From Dehalococcoidia bacterium (GTDB lineage: Bacteria > Chloroflexota > Dehalococcoidia > GIF9 > AB-539-J10), in the NCBI GenBank assembly GCA_007129495.1, contig SKVJ01000032.1:1-64000 (forward strand): DNA of 64,000 nucleotides, given 5' to 3'. The stretch's first letter is position 1. Each line of letters starts with the position of its first letter. This document shows, piece by piece, positions 36,057 through 45,548 of the stretch. A model generated the notes under the pieces. The model saw nothing but the letters and a program-made list of their open reading frames with translations, did not search any database and was not told the origin of the DNA. Both the position numbers and the translations under genes were made by a program.

Positions 36057-37115
36057 ATGGACTCTCCAGTTCTTCGACTCGTCGATGCCAACCTGAACAG
36101 GGCTTCAGAAGGGCTCCGGGTTCTCGAAGACATCGCACGATTCGTTACTGTTGATGACCGCCTGTCTAGGGACTTGAGGGCGATGCGTCATCGATTGGCG
36201 GAGCTTGCCCAGCCGTTTGGCATCCGGCTGCTGACTGCGCGTGATTCCGTTGCAGACGTGGGTAGAGAGTCCGGGGTGCGAGCGGAAGGCGAACGTACGT
36301 TGCTCTCGACGGTACGCGCCAACGCAAAGCGCGTGGAGGAGTCGCTGCGTGTACTGGAAGAATTGGGCAGACTGCCCGAAATCAACGTGGCGCTTAATCC
36401 GTCAGATGCTGAAAAGCTCAGGTACGCGGTATATGACAACGAGAAGCACCTCTCCGGGCGAGTAGCTCGAACGCTTCGAGCGGGCATGATACGAGGGCTT
36501 TACGTTGTGATCGATCGTCAGGCTGCAGGGTCGCGTTCACTTGTGAAGCTGGCTTCGGACGCTATCGATGGCGGTGCGGGCGTCATTCAACTTCGTGACA
36601 AAGAGGGGGCACGGGGTGACGTCTACCATGTAGCGCTTGAGATGAACGCCGTCTGCATCGAGAAAAATGCTCTGTTCATCATCAATGACTATGCTGATAT
36701 AACCCAGGCTGTTGGAGCTGCAGGAGTGCACATCGGTCAGCGTGACCTCCCTCTTCCGGTCTTGCGGAAATTGCTCTCAATCGATACCATCGTCGGCGTC
36801 TCATGCGAGAACGCTGTGGATGTCAGTCGTGCGATAGAAGAAGGGGCGGACTACCTCGCCGTAGGTGCAATATTTCCAACGTCCCAGAAAGCGAACCATG
36901 TGCTGGTTGGGATAGAGTTCCTGCGATCGACTCGCGAATGCTGCGGATCCATTCCACTTGTCGCGATTGGAGGCATCGGTCCGAGTAATGCTAAGGCTGT
37001 GGTGGAGGCCGGCGCGGATGCAGTCGCAGTTATCGGTTCAGTGGTTATGCAGCCTGATCCCAAACAGGCTGCCGCAGATATGGTACTGGCGATCCAACGA
37101 TCGGAGGAGCAATAA
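36057..37115 (+). CDS. thiE: thiamine-phosphate synthase with N-terminal extension domain
   Basis: This 352-residue protein has two parts. The N-terminal domain (about 1-140) starts LRLVDANLNRASEGLRVLED and matches the extension seen in cyanobacterial and Chloroflexota ThiE. The C-terminal TIM barrel (about 145-345) joins HMP-PP and HET-P to thiamine phosphate. It shows GVIQLRDK, LFIINDYADIAQ-type sequence (FIINDYADITQAVGAAGVHIGQRDLP), DYLAVGAIFPTSQK and PLVAIGGIGPSNA. A TAGAAT box at 36042-36047 lies 9 nt before the ATG without a Shine-Dalgarno, so the message is probably leaderless. No TPP riboswitch is visible. A translin-like gene follows after 2 bp. Confidence 0.93.
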   Translation: MDSPVLRLVDANLNRASEGLRVLEDIARFVTVDDRLSRDLRAMRHRLAELAQPFGIRLLTARDSVADVGRESGVRAEGERTLLSTVRANAKRVEESLRVLEELGRLPEINVALNPSDAEKLRYAVYDNEKHLSGRVARTLRAGMIRGLYVVIDRQAAGSRSLVKLASDAIDGGAGVIQLRDKEGARGDVYHVALEMNAVCIEKNALFIINDYADITQAVGAAGVHIGQRDLPLPVLRKLLSIDTIVGVSCENAVDVSRAIEEGADYLAVGAIFPTSQKANHVLVGIEFLRSTRECCGSIPLVAIGGIGPSNAKAVVEAGADAVAVIGSVVMQPDPKQAAADMVLAIQRSEEQ

Positions 37116-37117
37116 AG

Positions 37118-37759
37118 ATGGAGATGAGCAACGAGCGGCTCGATGCGATATCAGTGTTGGCCCACGAGTACTTCTCCTTGCAGAATCAGGCACGTGAGCA
37201 AGCTCTGCCCTTGTGCAGGAAGATGATTCAGAACAGCGGAAATGCCATTCGCGCCGCTCACAGGCGAGATCCGGATGCCGCCAGGCAATTGCTCGAGTCG
37301 AATCGAGCACTCAATGGACAACTGCTTGCTGCTGTTGCTGAAAGCGATACGATGCGGAATGCAGGATTCATTCACGATGCGCAAAAGGAGTACGCTGAAG
37401 CCTCTATCACCTTTGCCTTGATCCAGAACATTGCTTTGCCGGAGGCTGATGCCCTGGGTGTCTCAACGCCGGCATATCTCAATGGTCTCGGTGAGACTGT
37501 GGGTGAACTGCGGCGATTCATTCTTGACAGCCTGAGGCGCGGAGATACCTCCCGGTGTGAAGAACTCCTGGACACGATGGATGACATCTACGGCATCCTG
37601 ATGGCCATGGACTATCCCGAAACGGTCACGCACGGGCTCAGACGGAACTCCGATGCCGCCCGCGGGATAATCGAGCGGACGCGGGGGGACCTGACGAATG
37701 CGCTGCGGCAGGATGCCCTTGAACAGCGATTGGCGGAGTTCGAGGGGCGAATATGTTGA
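37118..37759 (+). CDS. translin-like family protein (COG2178 type)
   Basis: This 213-residue, almost entirely helical protein resembles bacterial/archaeal translin-like proteins. It contains RMIQNSGNAIRAAHRRD-type sequence (KMIQNSGNAIRAAHRRDPDAA), HDAQKEYAEASITFALIQN and GDTSRCEELLDTMDDIYGILMAMDYPE. This set includes the conserved EY-EA and E-D-Y acidic residues. Translin and its relatives bind or process small RNA and ssDNA in eukaryotes; the bacterial role is unknown. It follows thiE by 2 bp, so it is probably co-transcribed. Its last codons overlap the TTGACA of the hppA promoter. Confidence 0.8.
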   Translation: MEMSNERLDAISVLAHEYFSLQNQAREQALPLCRKMIQNSGNAIRAAHRRDPDAARQLLESNRALNGQLLAAVAESDTMRNAGFIHDAQKEYAEASITFALIQNIALPEADALGVSTPAYLNGLGETVGELRRFILDSLRRGDTSRCEELLDTMDDIYGILMAMDYPETVTHGLRRNSDAARGIIERTRGDLTNALRQDALEQRLAEFEGRIC

Positions 37760-37784
37760 CAAATCGAAGTGCTCTGCCTAAAGT
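37756..37784 (+). promoter_or_regulatory. sigma70-type promoter for hppA
   Basis: TTGACA at 37756-37761 includes the stop codon of the previous gene. A 17-nt spacer and TAAAGT at 37779-37784 follow. The leader of about 85 nt contains the hairpin at 37821-37847. Confidence 0.7.
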
Positions 37785-37820
37785 GTACGAACGTAATGTC
37801 TCGAACGTGATACGTGGAAT

Positions 37821-37850
37821 AAGGCGCTCAGGTCGATGATGCGCCTTTTC
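37821..37850 (+). terminator. leader hairpin before hppA
   Basis: AAGGCGC 37821-37827 and GCGCCTT 37841-37847 form a 7-bp stem followed by TTTC. It lies between the hppA promoter and its Shine-Dalgarno, so it may be a weak terminator for the upstream genes or an attenuator of hppA. Confidence 0.45.
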
Positions 37851-37876
37851 TCATGTACGTTAAGGAGGACGTTTAT

Positions 37877-39937
37877 ATGAATCTGATGTGGCTGAGTGTG
37901 ATTGCCGGTATTCTGGGCTTCGGCGCGGTGGCGTACTTCACCCGGTACGTGCTTGCGCAGGACGAGGGGTCTGAAGCGGTGCGGGAAGTCTCTGCTGCCA
38001 TCCGGGAAGGCGCCATGGCTTTTCTGAGGCGGGAATACCAGAGCCTTGCTGTTGTTATCGTGATCATCACGATCATACTGCTGGTAGTGCCTGAACTTGG
38101 CTGGAGGGTAGCGGTTGCCTTTGTCTTCGGAGCATTGTGTTCCATGGGAGCAGGGTTCGCCGGAATGAACATGGCGACCAGGGCCAACGGCCGGACGTGT
38201 GCCGCCGCGGCACATAGTCTGGATCAGGGGCTTCGTGTCGCTTTCCGCGGTGGCGCGGTCATGGGGCTGACGGTGGTCAGCATTGGCATTCTGGGCGTGG
38301 TAATTCTGTATTTCCTCTGGCACGACGATCCTGCCTTCCTCGCCGTGATACCCGCCTATGGTACAGGCGCATCACTCGTCGCCCTTTTCGGAAGGGTCGG
38401 TGGCGGGATTTTCACCAAGGGAGCAGACGCGGGATCTGATCTCGTCGGCAAGGTCGAAGCAGGCATCCCTGAGGACGACCCACGCAATGCGGCTGTTGTC
38501 GCAGATAACGTTGGAGATAACGTCGGCGATGTTGCAGGAATGGGCGCCGACCTGTTCGAGACCTATGTGCAGTCCATCATCGCCACCATGACACTCTCGG
38601 TGGTGGTGGTAGGTCTGGGCATCGCTGGCGATCATGAGACTGCGTGGCTGATACCAATGCTCATCGCGGCTGGCGGCATTCTGGCATCCATCATCGGCTG
38701 CTTCGTAGTGAGGGTCGGAGAGACTGTCGATATGGGTAAGCTTCTTGGGGCTCTACGGAGAGGGACCGTGACCGCCTCCATACTCACGGCGATATTTGCC
38801 TTCCTGATCATCCACTTCCTCGATGCAAGCATCGGCCTTTTCTGGGCGATGCTCGCGGGTCTCATTGCGGGCGTGCTGATCGGAGAAAGCACGAGCTATT
38901 TCACCTCATATGAGTTCAAGCCGACCAAGGGCATCGCTGAGGCGTCGGCGTCGGGCGCGGGCGCTACCATCATCCAGGGCTTCTCCGTGGGCATGATGAG
39001 TGTCTGGCCTGCAGTTCTTCTTATTGTTGGCGCCATAATTGCGGCCTTCTATTTCGGCAGCTTCTATGGTGTTGCTCTCGGAGCCGTAGGAATGCTGTCG
39101 ACGTTAGGTGTGACGCTCGCTACGGACGCCTATGGTCCGGTGGCTGATAATGCTGGCGGTATTACTACCATGACCGGACAGCCTCCGGAAGTGCGCGAGC
39201 GTACAGATGCATTGGACTCTTTGGGTAATACCACCGCCGCAACGGGGAAGGGATTTGCGATCGGTGCCGCAGCATTGAACTCTCTGGGACTCATCCTTTC
39301 CTATGCCATTGCCGTCGGGATCGTGACGATTGCCGGAGGTTCGATTCAGACCACCGATCCTGGTGCTCTGAGCCTGCTGAGCGCACCAGTGCTGATTGGC
39401 GTGCTACTGGGAGCTTTGATGCCGCCTGTGTTCTGCGCAATGACGATGCAGTCCGTCGCAATCACGACTGAGGCCATTATTGCAGAGGTACGTCGGCAGT
39501 GGCGTGAGATTCCAGGCTTGATGCAGGGCACGAGCAAACCCCAGTACGGCCTGGTGGTTGACATCTGCACCAAGGCGGCGTTGCGTGCCATGCTCGCACC
39601 TTCAATCATGGCCATTGTGGCTCCAGTGATTGTGGGCGTGGTTCTTGGCAAGTATGCGCTTGCGGGATTCCTGGTGGGGGCCGTTGTCACTGGCTTCATA
39701 ATGGCAGTAATGCTTAACAACGCCGGAGGAGCCTGGGACAATGCCAAGAAGTTTATTGAGGCCGGAATGCACGGAGGCAAGGGTTCCGACGCTCACAAGG
39801 CAGCAGTGGTCGGCGATACAGCCGGTGATCCCATGAAGGATACTGCCGGTCCGTCGCTCAATATCATGCTGAAACTGATGTCGGTTATTGCGCTTATGCT
39901 TGCGCCCGTCCTTACTCAGTTCACCGGTATCATCTAG
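37877..39937 (+). CDS. hppA: membrane-bound ion-translocating pyrophosphatase
   Basis: This 686-residue pump uses pyrophosphate to move H+ or Na+ across the membrane. It has about 16 membrane helices. Substrate-site motifs are GGGIFTKGADAGSDLVGKVEAGIPEDDPRNAA, DNVGDNVGDVAGMGADLFE, NAGGAWDNAKK and GDTAGDPMKDTAGPSLN. The motif GNTTAATGKG has Ala at the position where K+-independent enzymes carry Lys, so potassium dependence is expected. The ion specificity is not assigned. AAGGAGG precedes the ATG at 37877. It recycles the PPi released by AMP-forming CoA ligases such as the one at 48101. Confidence 0.96.
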   Translation: MNLMWLSVIAGILGFGAVAYFTRYVLAQDEGSEAVREVSAAIREGAMAFLRREYQSLAVVIVIITIILLVVPELGWRVAVAFVFGALCSMGAGFAGMNMATRANGRTCAAAAHSLDQGLRVAFRGGAVMGLTVVSIGILGVVILYFLWHDDPAFLAVIPAYGTGASLVALFGRVGGGIFTKGADAGSDLVGKVEAGIPEDDPRNAAVVADNVGDNVGDVAGMGADLFETYVQSIIATMTLSVVVVGLGIAGDHETAWLIPMLIAAGGILASIIGCFVVRVGETVDMGKLLGALRRGTVTASILTAIFAFLIIHFLDASIGLFWAMLAGLIAGVLIGESTSYFTSYEFKPTKGIAEASASGAGATIIQGFSVGMMSVWPAVLLIVGAIIAAFYFGSFYGVALGAVGMLSTLGVTLATDAYGPVADNAGGITTMTGQPPEVRERTDALDSLGNTTAATGKGFAIGAAALNSLGLILSYAIAVGIVTIAGGSIQTTDPGALSLLSAPVLIGVLLGALMPPVFCAMTMQSVAITTEAIIAEVRRQWREIPGLMQGTSKPQYGLVVDICTKAALRAMLAPSIMAIVAPVIVGVVLGKYALAGFLVGAVVTGFIMAVMLNNAGGAWDNAKKFIEAGMHGGKGSDAHKAAVVGDTAGDPMKDTAGPSLNIMLKLMSVIALMLAPVLTQFTGII

Positions 39938-39960
39938 TTGTATTCCATCTCTCCAGCGCA

Positions 39961-39997
39961 GCAAGAGGGCGCTCGGTCCGAGCGCCCTCTTGCCTTT
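39961..39997 (+). terminator. terminator hairpin after hppA
   Basis: A perfect 15-bp stem: GCAAGAGGGCGCTCG 39961-39975 with CGAGCGCCCTCTTGC 39979-39993, a 3-nt loop, followed by CTTTC. It is very stable but has a short T tract. Confidence 0.75.
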
Positions 39998-40064
39998 CGG
40001 CAGACATGCGTGAGAGAACTTCCTTTGTTGCCCTGTTTGACCCGGTGCTACAATCACTGAGGCA

Positions 40065-42920
40065 ATGGCAGACGCGATAGTTGTGAGAGGTGCGCGTGAG
40101 CATAACCTCAAGAACATAGATGTGACTATTCCCCGTGGAAAACTTGTGGTTATCACGGGTGTGTCCGGTTCCGGCAAGAGTTCCCTGGCATTCGACACAA
40201 TATATGCCGAAGGGCAGCGGCGATACGTCGAATCACTGTCGGCATACGCCCGTCAATTTCTCGGGCAGATGCAGAAACCGGATGTCGACTATATTGAGGG
40301 ATTGAGTCCCGCTATTTCTATCGACCAGAAGGGACCAAGCCATAATCCCCGCTCAACGGTAGGGACTGTTACAGAGATATATGACTATCTTCGGCTCCTA
40401 TTTGCCCGTATCGGCCATCCGCACTGTCCCAGTTGTGGAAGGGAGATTCAACGACAGACGGTCCAGCAGATCGTCGACTCGGTGACTTCGCTTCCCATTG
40501 GAAGCAGGATCATCATTCTGTCCCCGCTGGTGAAGGATCGCAAGGGTGAGCACCAGCAGGTGTTTCATGATCTGCGTAAGAGTGGGTTCGTCCGCGTAAG
40601 GGTCGATGGCGAGGTGTGGGACCTCTCTGAGGAATTCGACCTTGAACGAAACAGGAAGCATACGATTGAGGCGGTTGTGGACAGGCTCATCGTGTCGGGC
40701 GAAGAGGGTGCGACCAGGCTGGCCGATTCTGTTGAAACCGCTCTGAAGCTAGGCTCCGGCGTCGTGCTGATCAAAGTGCTTGATGGAGACGAGATGCTGT
40801 TCTCCGAACACTTCGCCTGCGTGTATTGTGGTATCAGCATCGGTGAGATAGAACCGCGTACTTTCAGCTTCAACAATCCGCATGGCGCATGTCCTGTCTG
40901 CACGGGACTGGGATTGAAATGGGAGATCGACCCAAGTCTGGTTGTGCCCAATCGCGAGTTGTCCATCTACGAGGGAGCAGTGTTCCCGTGGTCCAGAAAC
41001 GGCGCTATGTCGGTGTGGTATACCAGCATGCTGGAATCAGTTGCACTGAGAGACGGGTTCTCGCTCTCGAAGCCGCTGTGCGATCTGTCCGCAGATCAGG
41101 TGAATACCATACTTTACGGAGATCATCGTGGCCCGGTACTGGCTACCTACGATGGCAGAAACGGGCTGGTTCAGCGATATACCCGGTTTGAGGGAGTCAT
41201 CCCGAATCTCGAGCGTCGTTTTCGTGAGACCGATTCCGATGCGATGAGGGCAGAGATCAGCCGGTATATGGCGTCGCATCCGTGCGCCGCCTGTGGCGGA
41301 AAGCGATTGAAACCGGAGTCGCTTGCGGTAAAGATAGCCGGACTGAACATCATGGACGTGGCTGAGAAGTCGGTTCTATCGGCGCTGCAGTGGTCGGAAC
41401 TCCTGCCACAATCGCTCTCATCCCGCGAGTTTACAATTGCGAGGCAGGTGCTGAAGGAGATAGAGAGCAGGCTCGGCTTTCTTCGAGACATCGGGCTGGA
41501 CTACATCACGATAAACAGGACGTCCTCCACGCTAAGCGGTGGAGAAGCCCAACGCATCCACCTCGCTACTCAGATTGGAAGTGGGCTCACCGGGGTACTG
41601 TATGTATGCGATGAACCCACTGTCGGTCTGCACCCGGCGGATGATTCCCGCCTTATCACGACGCTCAAACGTTTGCGAGACCTTGATAACACGGTGCTGG
41701 TCGTCGAACATGACGAAGCAATGATGAGAGCAGCCGACCATGTGATTGATATCGGCCCGGGCGCAGGAAAGAGCGGCGGCTGTGTGGTAGCCACCGGAAT
41801 GATCGATGACATTATGGCATGTGAGGAGTCTTCGACGGGAACATACCTGAGTGGCAGGCAGCGCATTCCTATGCCGCAGCTACGACGCGCCGGAAACGGC
41901 AAGAGCATTGTGGTGCGAGGAGCTCGTGAGAATAATCTCAAGAACATTGACGTTGCGATTCCGCTGGGGAAGTTCGTCTGTGTGACGGGAGTCTCGGGCT
42001 CCGGCAAGAGCACCCTTGTCAATGAAGTCCTGTACAAACGCCTCGCAAGGAACCTCTATCGCGCGAAAGAGAAGCCTGGTACCTGTGATTCCATAGAAGG
42101 GCTGGCATATATCGACAAAGTGGTGGATATAGACCAGTCGCCGATAGGCAGAACACCGCGAAGCAACCCGGTCACGTATACCGGCACATTCACGCCGATA
42201 AGGGAAGTCTTTGCGCAGGTGCCGGAGTCGCGGGCACGGGGCTATGCACCTGGACGGTTCTCGTTCAATGTGAAAGGCGGGCGGTGTGAGGCATGCCAGG
42301 GAGCAGGTCTCGTTCAGATTGAGATGCAATTCCTGTCCGATGTGACTGTTCCCTGCGAAGTGTGTAGCGGCCGTCGCTATAACCGTGAAGCTCTCGAGGT
42401 ACGATTCAAGGGGAAGACGATCGCCGATGTTCTCGACATGACGGTAGAAGAGGCACTCGTGTTCTTCGCTAATATTCCGCCGATCAGGCGCAAACTGGAG
42501 ACGCTTCGGGACGTGGGGCTGGGTTATATTCACCTGGGCCAACCTGCACCCACGCTATCCGGAGGAGAAGCGCAACGAGTGAAGCTGGCGACTGAACTGT
42601 CGAAGCGCTCAACTGGAAATACGCTGTACATCCTTGATGAACCTACGACCGGACTTGCTTTCGCCGATGTTGATTGCCTGCTACGCGTACTGCAGCGACT
42701 CGTTGATAATGGCAACACGATGCTTGTGATCGAGCATCACGTTGATGTGATGAAGAACGCGGATTGGATTCTCGACCTCGGCCCGGGGGCAGGTGATGAG
42801 GGCGGATGGCTTGTGACGGCTGGAACACCTGAGAAGGTGGCGAGTGATCCTGAATCAGTGACCGGACATTATCTGAAGCCAATTCTTGTCCGGGAGAATG
42901 GACATGTCGTTGCGTCGTGA
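40065..42920 (+). CDS. uvrA: UvrABC excinuclease ATPase subunit A
   Basis: This is the damage-recognition ATPase of nucleotide excision repair. The 951-residue protein has two ABC modules with Walker A motifs [16 protein letters not shown] (near 30) and [16 protein letters not shown] (near 645). There are two LSGGEAQR signatures and zinc modules CVYCGI...CPVC and CEACQGAGL...CEVCSGRR. Length and order are canonical. A TACAAT box at 40049-40054 lies 10 nt before the ATG with no Shine-Dalgarno, suggesting a nearly leaderless mRNA. No uvrB or uvrC is adjacent. Confidence 0.97.
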   Translation: MADAIVVRGAREHNLKNIDVTIPRGKLVVITGVSGSGKSSLAFDTIYAEGQRRYVESLSAYARQFLGQMQKPDVDYIEGLSPAISIDQKGPSHNPRSTVGTVTEIYDYLRLLFARIGHPHCPSCGREIQRQTVQQIVDSVTSLPIGSRIIILSPLVKDRKGEHQQVFHDLRKSGFVRVRVDGEVWDLSEEFDLERNRKHTIEAVVDRLIVSGEEGATRLADSVETALKLGSGVVLIKVLDGDEMLFSEHFACVYCGISIGEIEPRTFSFNNPHGACPVCTGLGLKWEIDPSLVVPNRELSIYEGAVFPWSRNGAMSVWYTSMLESVALRDGFSLSKPLCDLSADQVNTILYGDHRGPVLATYDGRNGLVQRYTRFEGVIPNLERRFRETDSDAMRAEISRYMASHPCAACGGKRLKPESLAVKIAGLNIMDVAEKSVLSALQWSELLPQSLSSREFTIARQVLKEIESRLGFLRDIGLDYITINRTSSTLSGGEAQRIHLATQIGSGLTGVLYVCDEPTVGLHPADDSRLITTLKRLRDLDNTVLVVEHDEAMMRAADHVIDIGPGAGKSGGCVVATGMIDDIMACEESSTGTYLSGRQRIPMPQLRRAGNGKSIVVRGARENNLKNIDVAIPLGKFVCVTGVSGSGKSTLVNEVLYKRLARNLYRAKEKPGTCDSIEGLAYIDKVVDIDQSPIGRTPRSNPVTYTGTFTPIREVFAQVPESRARGYAPGRFSFNVKGGRCEACQGAGLVQIEMQFLSDVTVPCEVCSGRRYNREALEVRFKGKTIADVLDMTVEEALVFFANIPPIRRKLETLRDVGLGYIHLGQPAPTLSGGEAQRVKLATELSKRSTGNTLYILDEPTTGLAFADVDCLLRVLQRLVDNGNTMLVIEHHVDVMKNADWILDLGPGAGDEGGWLVTAGTPEKVASDPESVTGHYLKPILVRENGHVVAS

Positions 42921-43366
42921 TGTGGCGTACCCGTATGCCTGTCATCGGCATACTGTGCTGAGGTTTGAACTCCGGGGGAGCACGCACGGAACGGGAGGCT
43001 CTCGATTCGGCCCCCGAGTCAGCGAATTCGATCGGCTGCATTGACGAGACGATACGGCCGACTCCTATCGGATCGGCTGACGTTCGTGCCTTGCGAGCCG
43101 CCAGACCTGATTTTGCCCTTCGATAACGTTATGCGCTCCATATTGCGAAGGTTGAGGTACGCGTGCCTGGGCTCTCTGGCAAAAATGCGCCCGGGACTCA
43201 CATGCACATCTGACTGCCGGTATACGGCAGATTAACCGGGTAGCTGATACGGCGAGTAGGGTGAGGGGCTGGCGCGGACGCACTTCTTTGAAGCGAATCG
43301 TGAATGAGATCGGCAATGCGAGAAGGGCGAGGGGTCGAGGCTGTGCAAGGAGGACCAACGTATCGG
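42921..43366. other. 446-bp region between convergent uvrA and a HAD phosphatase
   Basis: It opens with a 7-bp hairpin (GTATGCC 42933-42939, GGCATAC 42947-42953) that may end uvrA transcripts. A smaller palindrome, CTGCCG/CGGCAG, lies near 43214-43229. ORFs of 64 codons (43041-43235, plus) and 118 codons (43065-43421, minus) overlap each other antisense and show no Shine-Dalgarno or recognisable motif. I call no gene here. Confidence 0.45.
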
Positions 43367-44002
43367 CTAGCGTGAACCGAGAGTCGTGACCACGTCCGAA
43401 AGGTCGTCGAAAGGAATGCACGAGAGTCCATGCTTCTGGTAGTAGTTGAGCAACTCACCCGTGGCAAATACCATGTGCGCATGTCGGGACGCATACGAAT
43501 CCGAAGTGCCATTGCCAACATAGATGACCCGGTATCCTTCGCTCAGGTAATGCTTGATGTGTGCTTCCTTAAACCCATCCTGGAGGACCGTACCATCAGG
43601 AGCGATATACTGCACTTGGACCCCCTCCGGGAGGAACGCATTTGTTGCTGCACGAACCTCTATGCCCTTGATGCCCAGTGACCGTAAGACGGCCTCAATG
43701 TAGAATTGCAATCCGTTGCTGACTATCACGAATCGGAAACCACGGTAATTACAGTAGTCGAGCAACTCCCTGAATCCGGGCCTGATGCGGACATTCTCAT
43801 CAAGCGTTTCCAGCAGTGTGGCCTCGTCCTGCTTGATCATGGCGAAGGCTCGTGTATTGAACTCGCCGACCGTGATTCTACCCTCTTTGTACTGCTCGAG
43901 TATCGAACGCCAGTCACCTTCAGCATGGGCGTCAAGAAGGTAGAAGCTTGCGTCGTCTTCTGTGATGGTACCGTCAAAATCGCACTGAACGAGTGTCTTC
44001 AT
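43367..44002 (-). CDS. HAD-IB phosphatase, MtnX/SerB-like
   Basis: This 211-residue HAD-superfamily phosphatase starts MKTLVQCDFDGTIT, with the nucleophile and acid Asp of DXDGT. It continues with GFRFVIVSNGLQFYIEAVL (motif II Ser) and GYRVIYVGNGTSDSYASRHA (motif IV acid region). The overall pattern fits 2-hydroxy-3-keto-5-methylthiopentenyl-1-phosphate phosphatase-like proteins, but no methionine-salvage gene is nearby and the substrate is open. An in-frame ATG at 44047 gives a longer form. The 44002 start fits the family N-terminus. Confidence 0.82.
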   Translation of the reverse strand: MKTLVQCDFDGTITEDDASFYLLDAHAEGDWRSILEQYKEGRITVGEFNTRAFAMIKQDEATLLETLDENVRIRPGFRELLDYCNYRGFRFVIVSNGLQFYIEAVLRSLGIKGIEVRAATNAFLPEGVQVQYIAPDGTVLQDGFKEAHIKHYLSEGYRVIYVGNGTSDSYASRHAHMVFATGELLNYYQKHGLSCIPFDDLSDVVTTLGSR

Positions 44003-44069
44003 TGTGACAATGATGAGGCCCATCTCGTGCGACGGGCCAGAAGGCATTGTAGCATACGTCGCGCGAGGC

Positions 44070-44846
44070 CTAGTCGATATCGAGGGTAAGGCTTACAGGG
44101 CAATGATCGGAACCCATGACTTCATTCAATATGGTTGCGTCCCTGACGGATTCAGCCAGGTTATCGCTCACGAAGAAGTAGTCAATACGCCAGCCGACGT
44201 TTCGTTCTCGAGATCGCGTTTTGGCGTCCCACCAGGTGTAGTGACCCCCTGCGCTGTGAAACATACGGAACGTGTCGATGAAGCCACGGTCGACCAGTCT
44301 GTCAATCCATTCGCGTTCCTGAGGAAGGAAACCCGATACCTTGGCGTTTTCCCTTGGATGGGAAAGATCGATCTCCGTGTGTGCGGTGTTGTAATCGCCG
44401 CATACGACGATTCTCTCCCCCTGCTGTTTGAGTTCGACAATGTGATTGAGAAAGGCCTCGTAGAAGGCCAGCTTGTAGGCCAGCCGTTCGGGGCCCATTT
44501 TTCCGTTGGGGAAATAGACGTTATAGAGCAGGAACGCCGGAAAGCGAGCGGCGAGCACTCTGCCTTCGGCATCAAAGCGCTCGACGGAGAAACCCGAATG
44601 GACCTCCAGGGGCTTCTCACGGGAGAATATTGCCACACCGCTGTACCCTTTGCGTTCCGGATAGTTCCAATAGACGTGATAATCGTCAGGGGAGAGCAGA
44701 GCATCGTGAAGTTGTTCGGGGCGTGCCTTCGTTTCCTGTAAGCAGAGGACGTCGGGCGACGTCTCCGTGAGCCAGTCGAGGAAGCCACGTTTCTGTATGG
44801 CGCGAATGCCGTTTACGTTCCAACTTAACAATCGTCTCGTAGTCAT
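44070..44846 (-). CDS. xth: exodeoxyribonuclease III
   Basis: This AP endonuclease and 3'-5' exonuclease acts in base-excision repair. The 258-residue protein has LLSWNVNGIRAI, VLCLQETKA (metal Glu), the YSGVAIFSR region, CGDYNTAHTEIDL (catalytic Asp/Asn), GHYTWWDAKTRSRERNVGWRIDYFFVS, and the final GSDHCPVSL with the catalytic Asp-His. Length and motif order are canonical. It is reverse-oriented, 67 bp upstream of the HAD phosphatase gene on the same strand. Confidence 0.95.
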   Translation of the reverse strand: MTTRRLLSWNVNGIRAIQKRGFLDWLTETSPDVLCLQETKARPEQLHDALLSPDDYHVYWNYPERKGYSGVAIFSREKPLEVHSGFSVERFDAEGRVLAARFPAFLLYNVYFPNGKMGPERLAYKLAFYEAFLNHIVELKQQGERIVVCGDYNTAHTEIDLSHPRENAKVSGFLPQEREWIDRLVDRGFIDTFRMFHSAGGHYTWWDAKTRSRERNVGWRIDYFFVSDNLAESVRDATILNEVMGSDHCPVSLTLDID

Positions 44847-44932
44847 AGGGCTGACCTAGCGTACCAAGCCGCACTGTTTGCGGCAACTTCCTTCGGCCAC
44901 GCGAACATACAAGCCGGTACCCTGCCGGTACT

Positions 44933-45450
44933 TGCATCGTGGGTTCTCATAACGCAGAATTGCCTCTGGCCAGTCATCAGAGCCGCGTTGCCGATCTTGT
45001 GGTTCTCGTTGGGGCGCGGATCGGACTGGGTGATGGACGACTCTGGACACTGAGGCTCGGGAGCCCGATGTAGGATGTCAAGAAGGAGCCATTCCGGACC
45101 AGATATTCGCAAAGCCCGGGAGACTGACGACTGAAGAGATGAAACTCGTTCGGACGCATGCGGAGCGTGGATATGAGATATTGAGAGGCGCAGGTCTCTC
45201 TGCGGCAGTAACCCAGATGGCTTTGCATCATCACGAGGCACTTGACGGCTCACGCTATCCTCCGGGGCTTACAGCAGAAGCACTGAGCATGCAGAATCGT
45301 ATGTTCATGGCCCGAGACGTGGTTGAATCATTAAGCTCATCCCGGCTGTGCCGAGCATCACTCAGCGCCAAAACGATTGTCTTAAGGCTCGTGACCGGGA
45401 GGGGCACGAAGTACGGCAACGATGTTGTCGACAGCATCGTTGAGGTTCCC
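44933..45450 (+). pseudogene. decayed HD-GYP domain gene
   Basis: Two frames together give an HD-GYP c-di-GMP phosphodiesterase-like domain. The first frame (about 44951-45067) reads ASHQSRVADLVVLVGARIGLGDG then LRLGS, and hits TAG at 45068-45070, where the HD of the active site should be. The second frame (from about 45085) reads IPDQIFAKPGRLTTEEMK, then RTHAERGYEILR, HHHEALDGSRYPPGL and the DVVESLSSSRLCRASLS tail. The HD residues are destroyed near 45067-45085. A 138-codon ORF from 45139 remains, running into the pilT start, but it is unlikely to be functional. Confidence 0.75.
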
Positions 45451-45548
45451 AGTGATGCGGAGTTCATCCTTGAAGAACAGCTCCCCTTTTCATACAGAAC
45501 GAGAAGGTCTAAGATGGACACCTTGCCGATTTCGAGGAGGGCATCAGT

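Noticed and set aside
43065-43421. 118-codon minus ORF and 64-codon plus ORF after uvrA
   Set aside because: The two overlap antisense, have no Shine-Dalgarno and no family features. The region reads as noncoding or relic DNA.
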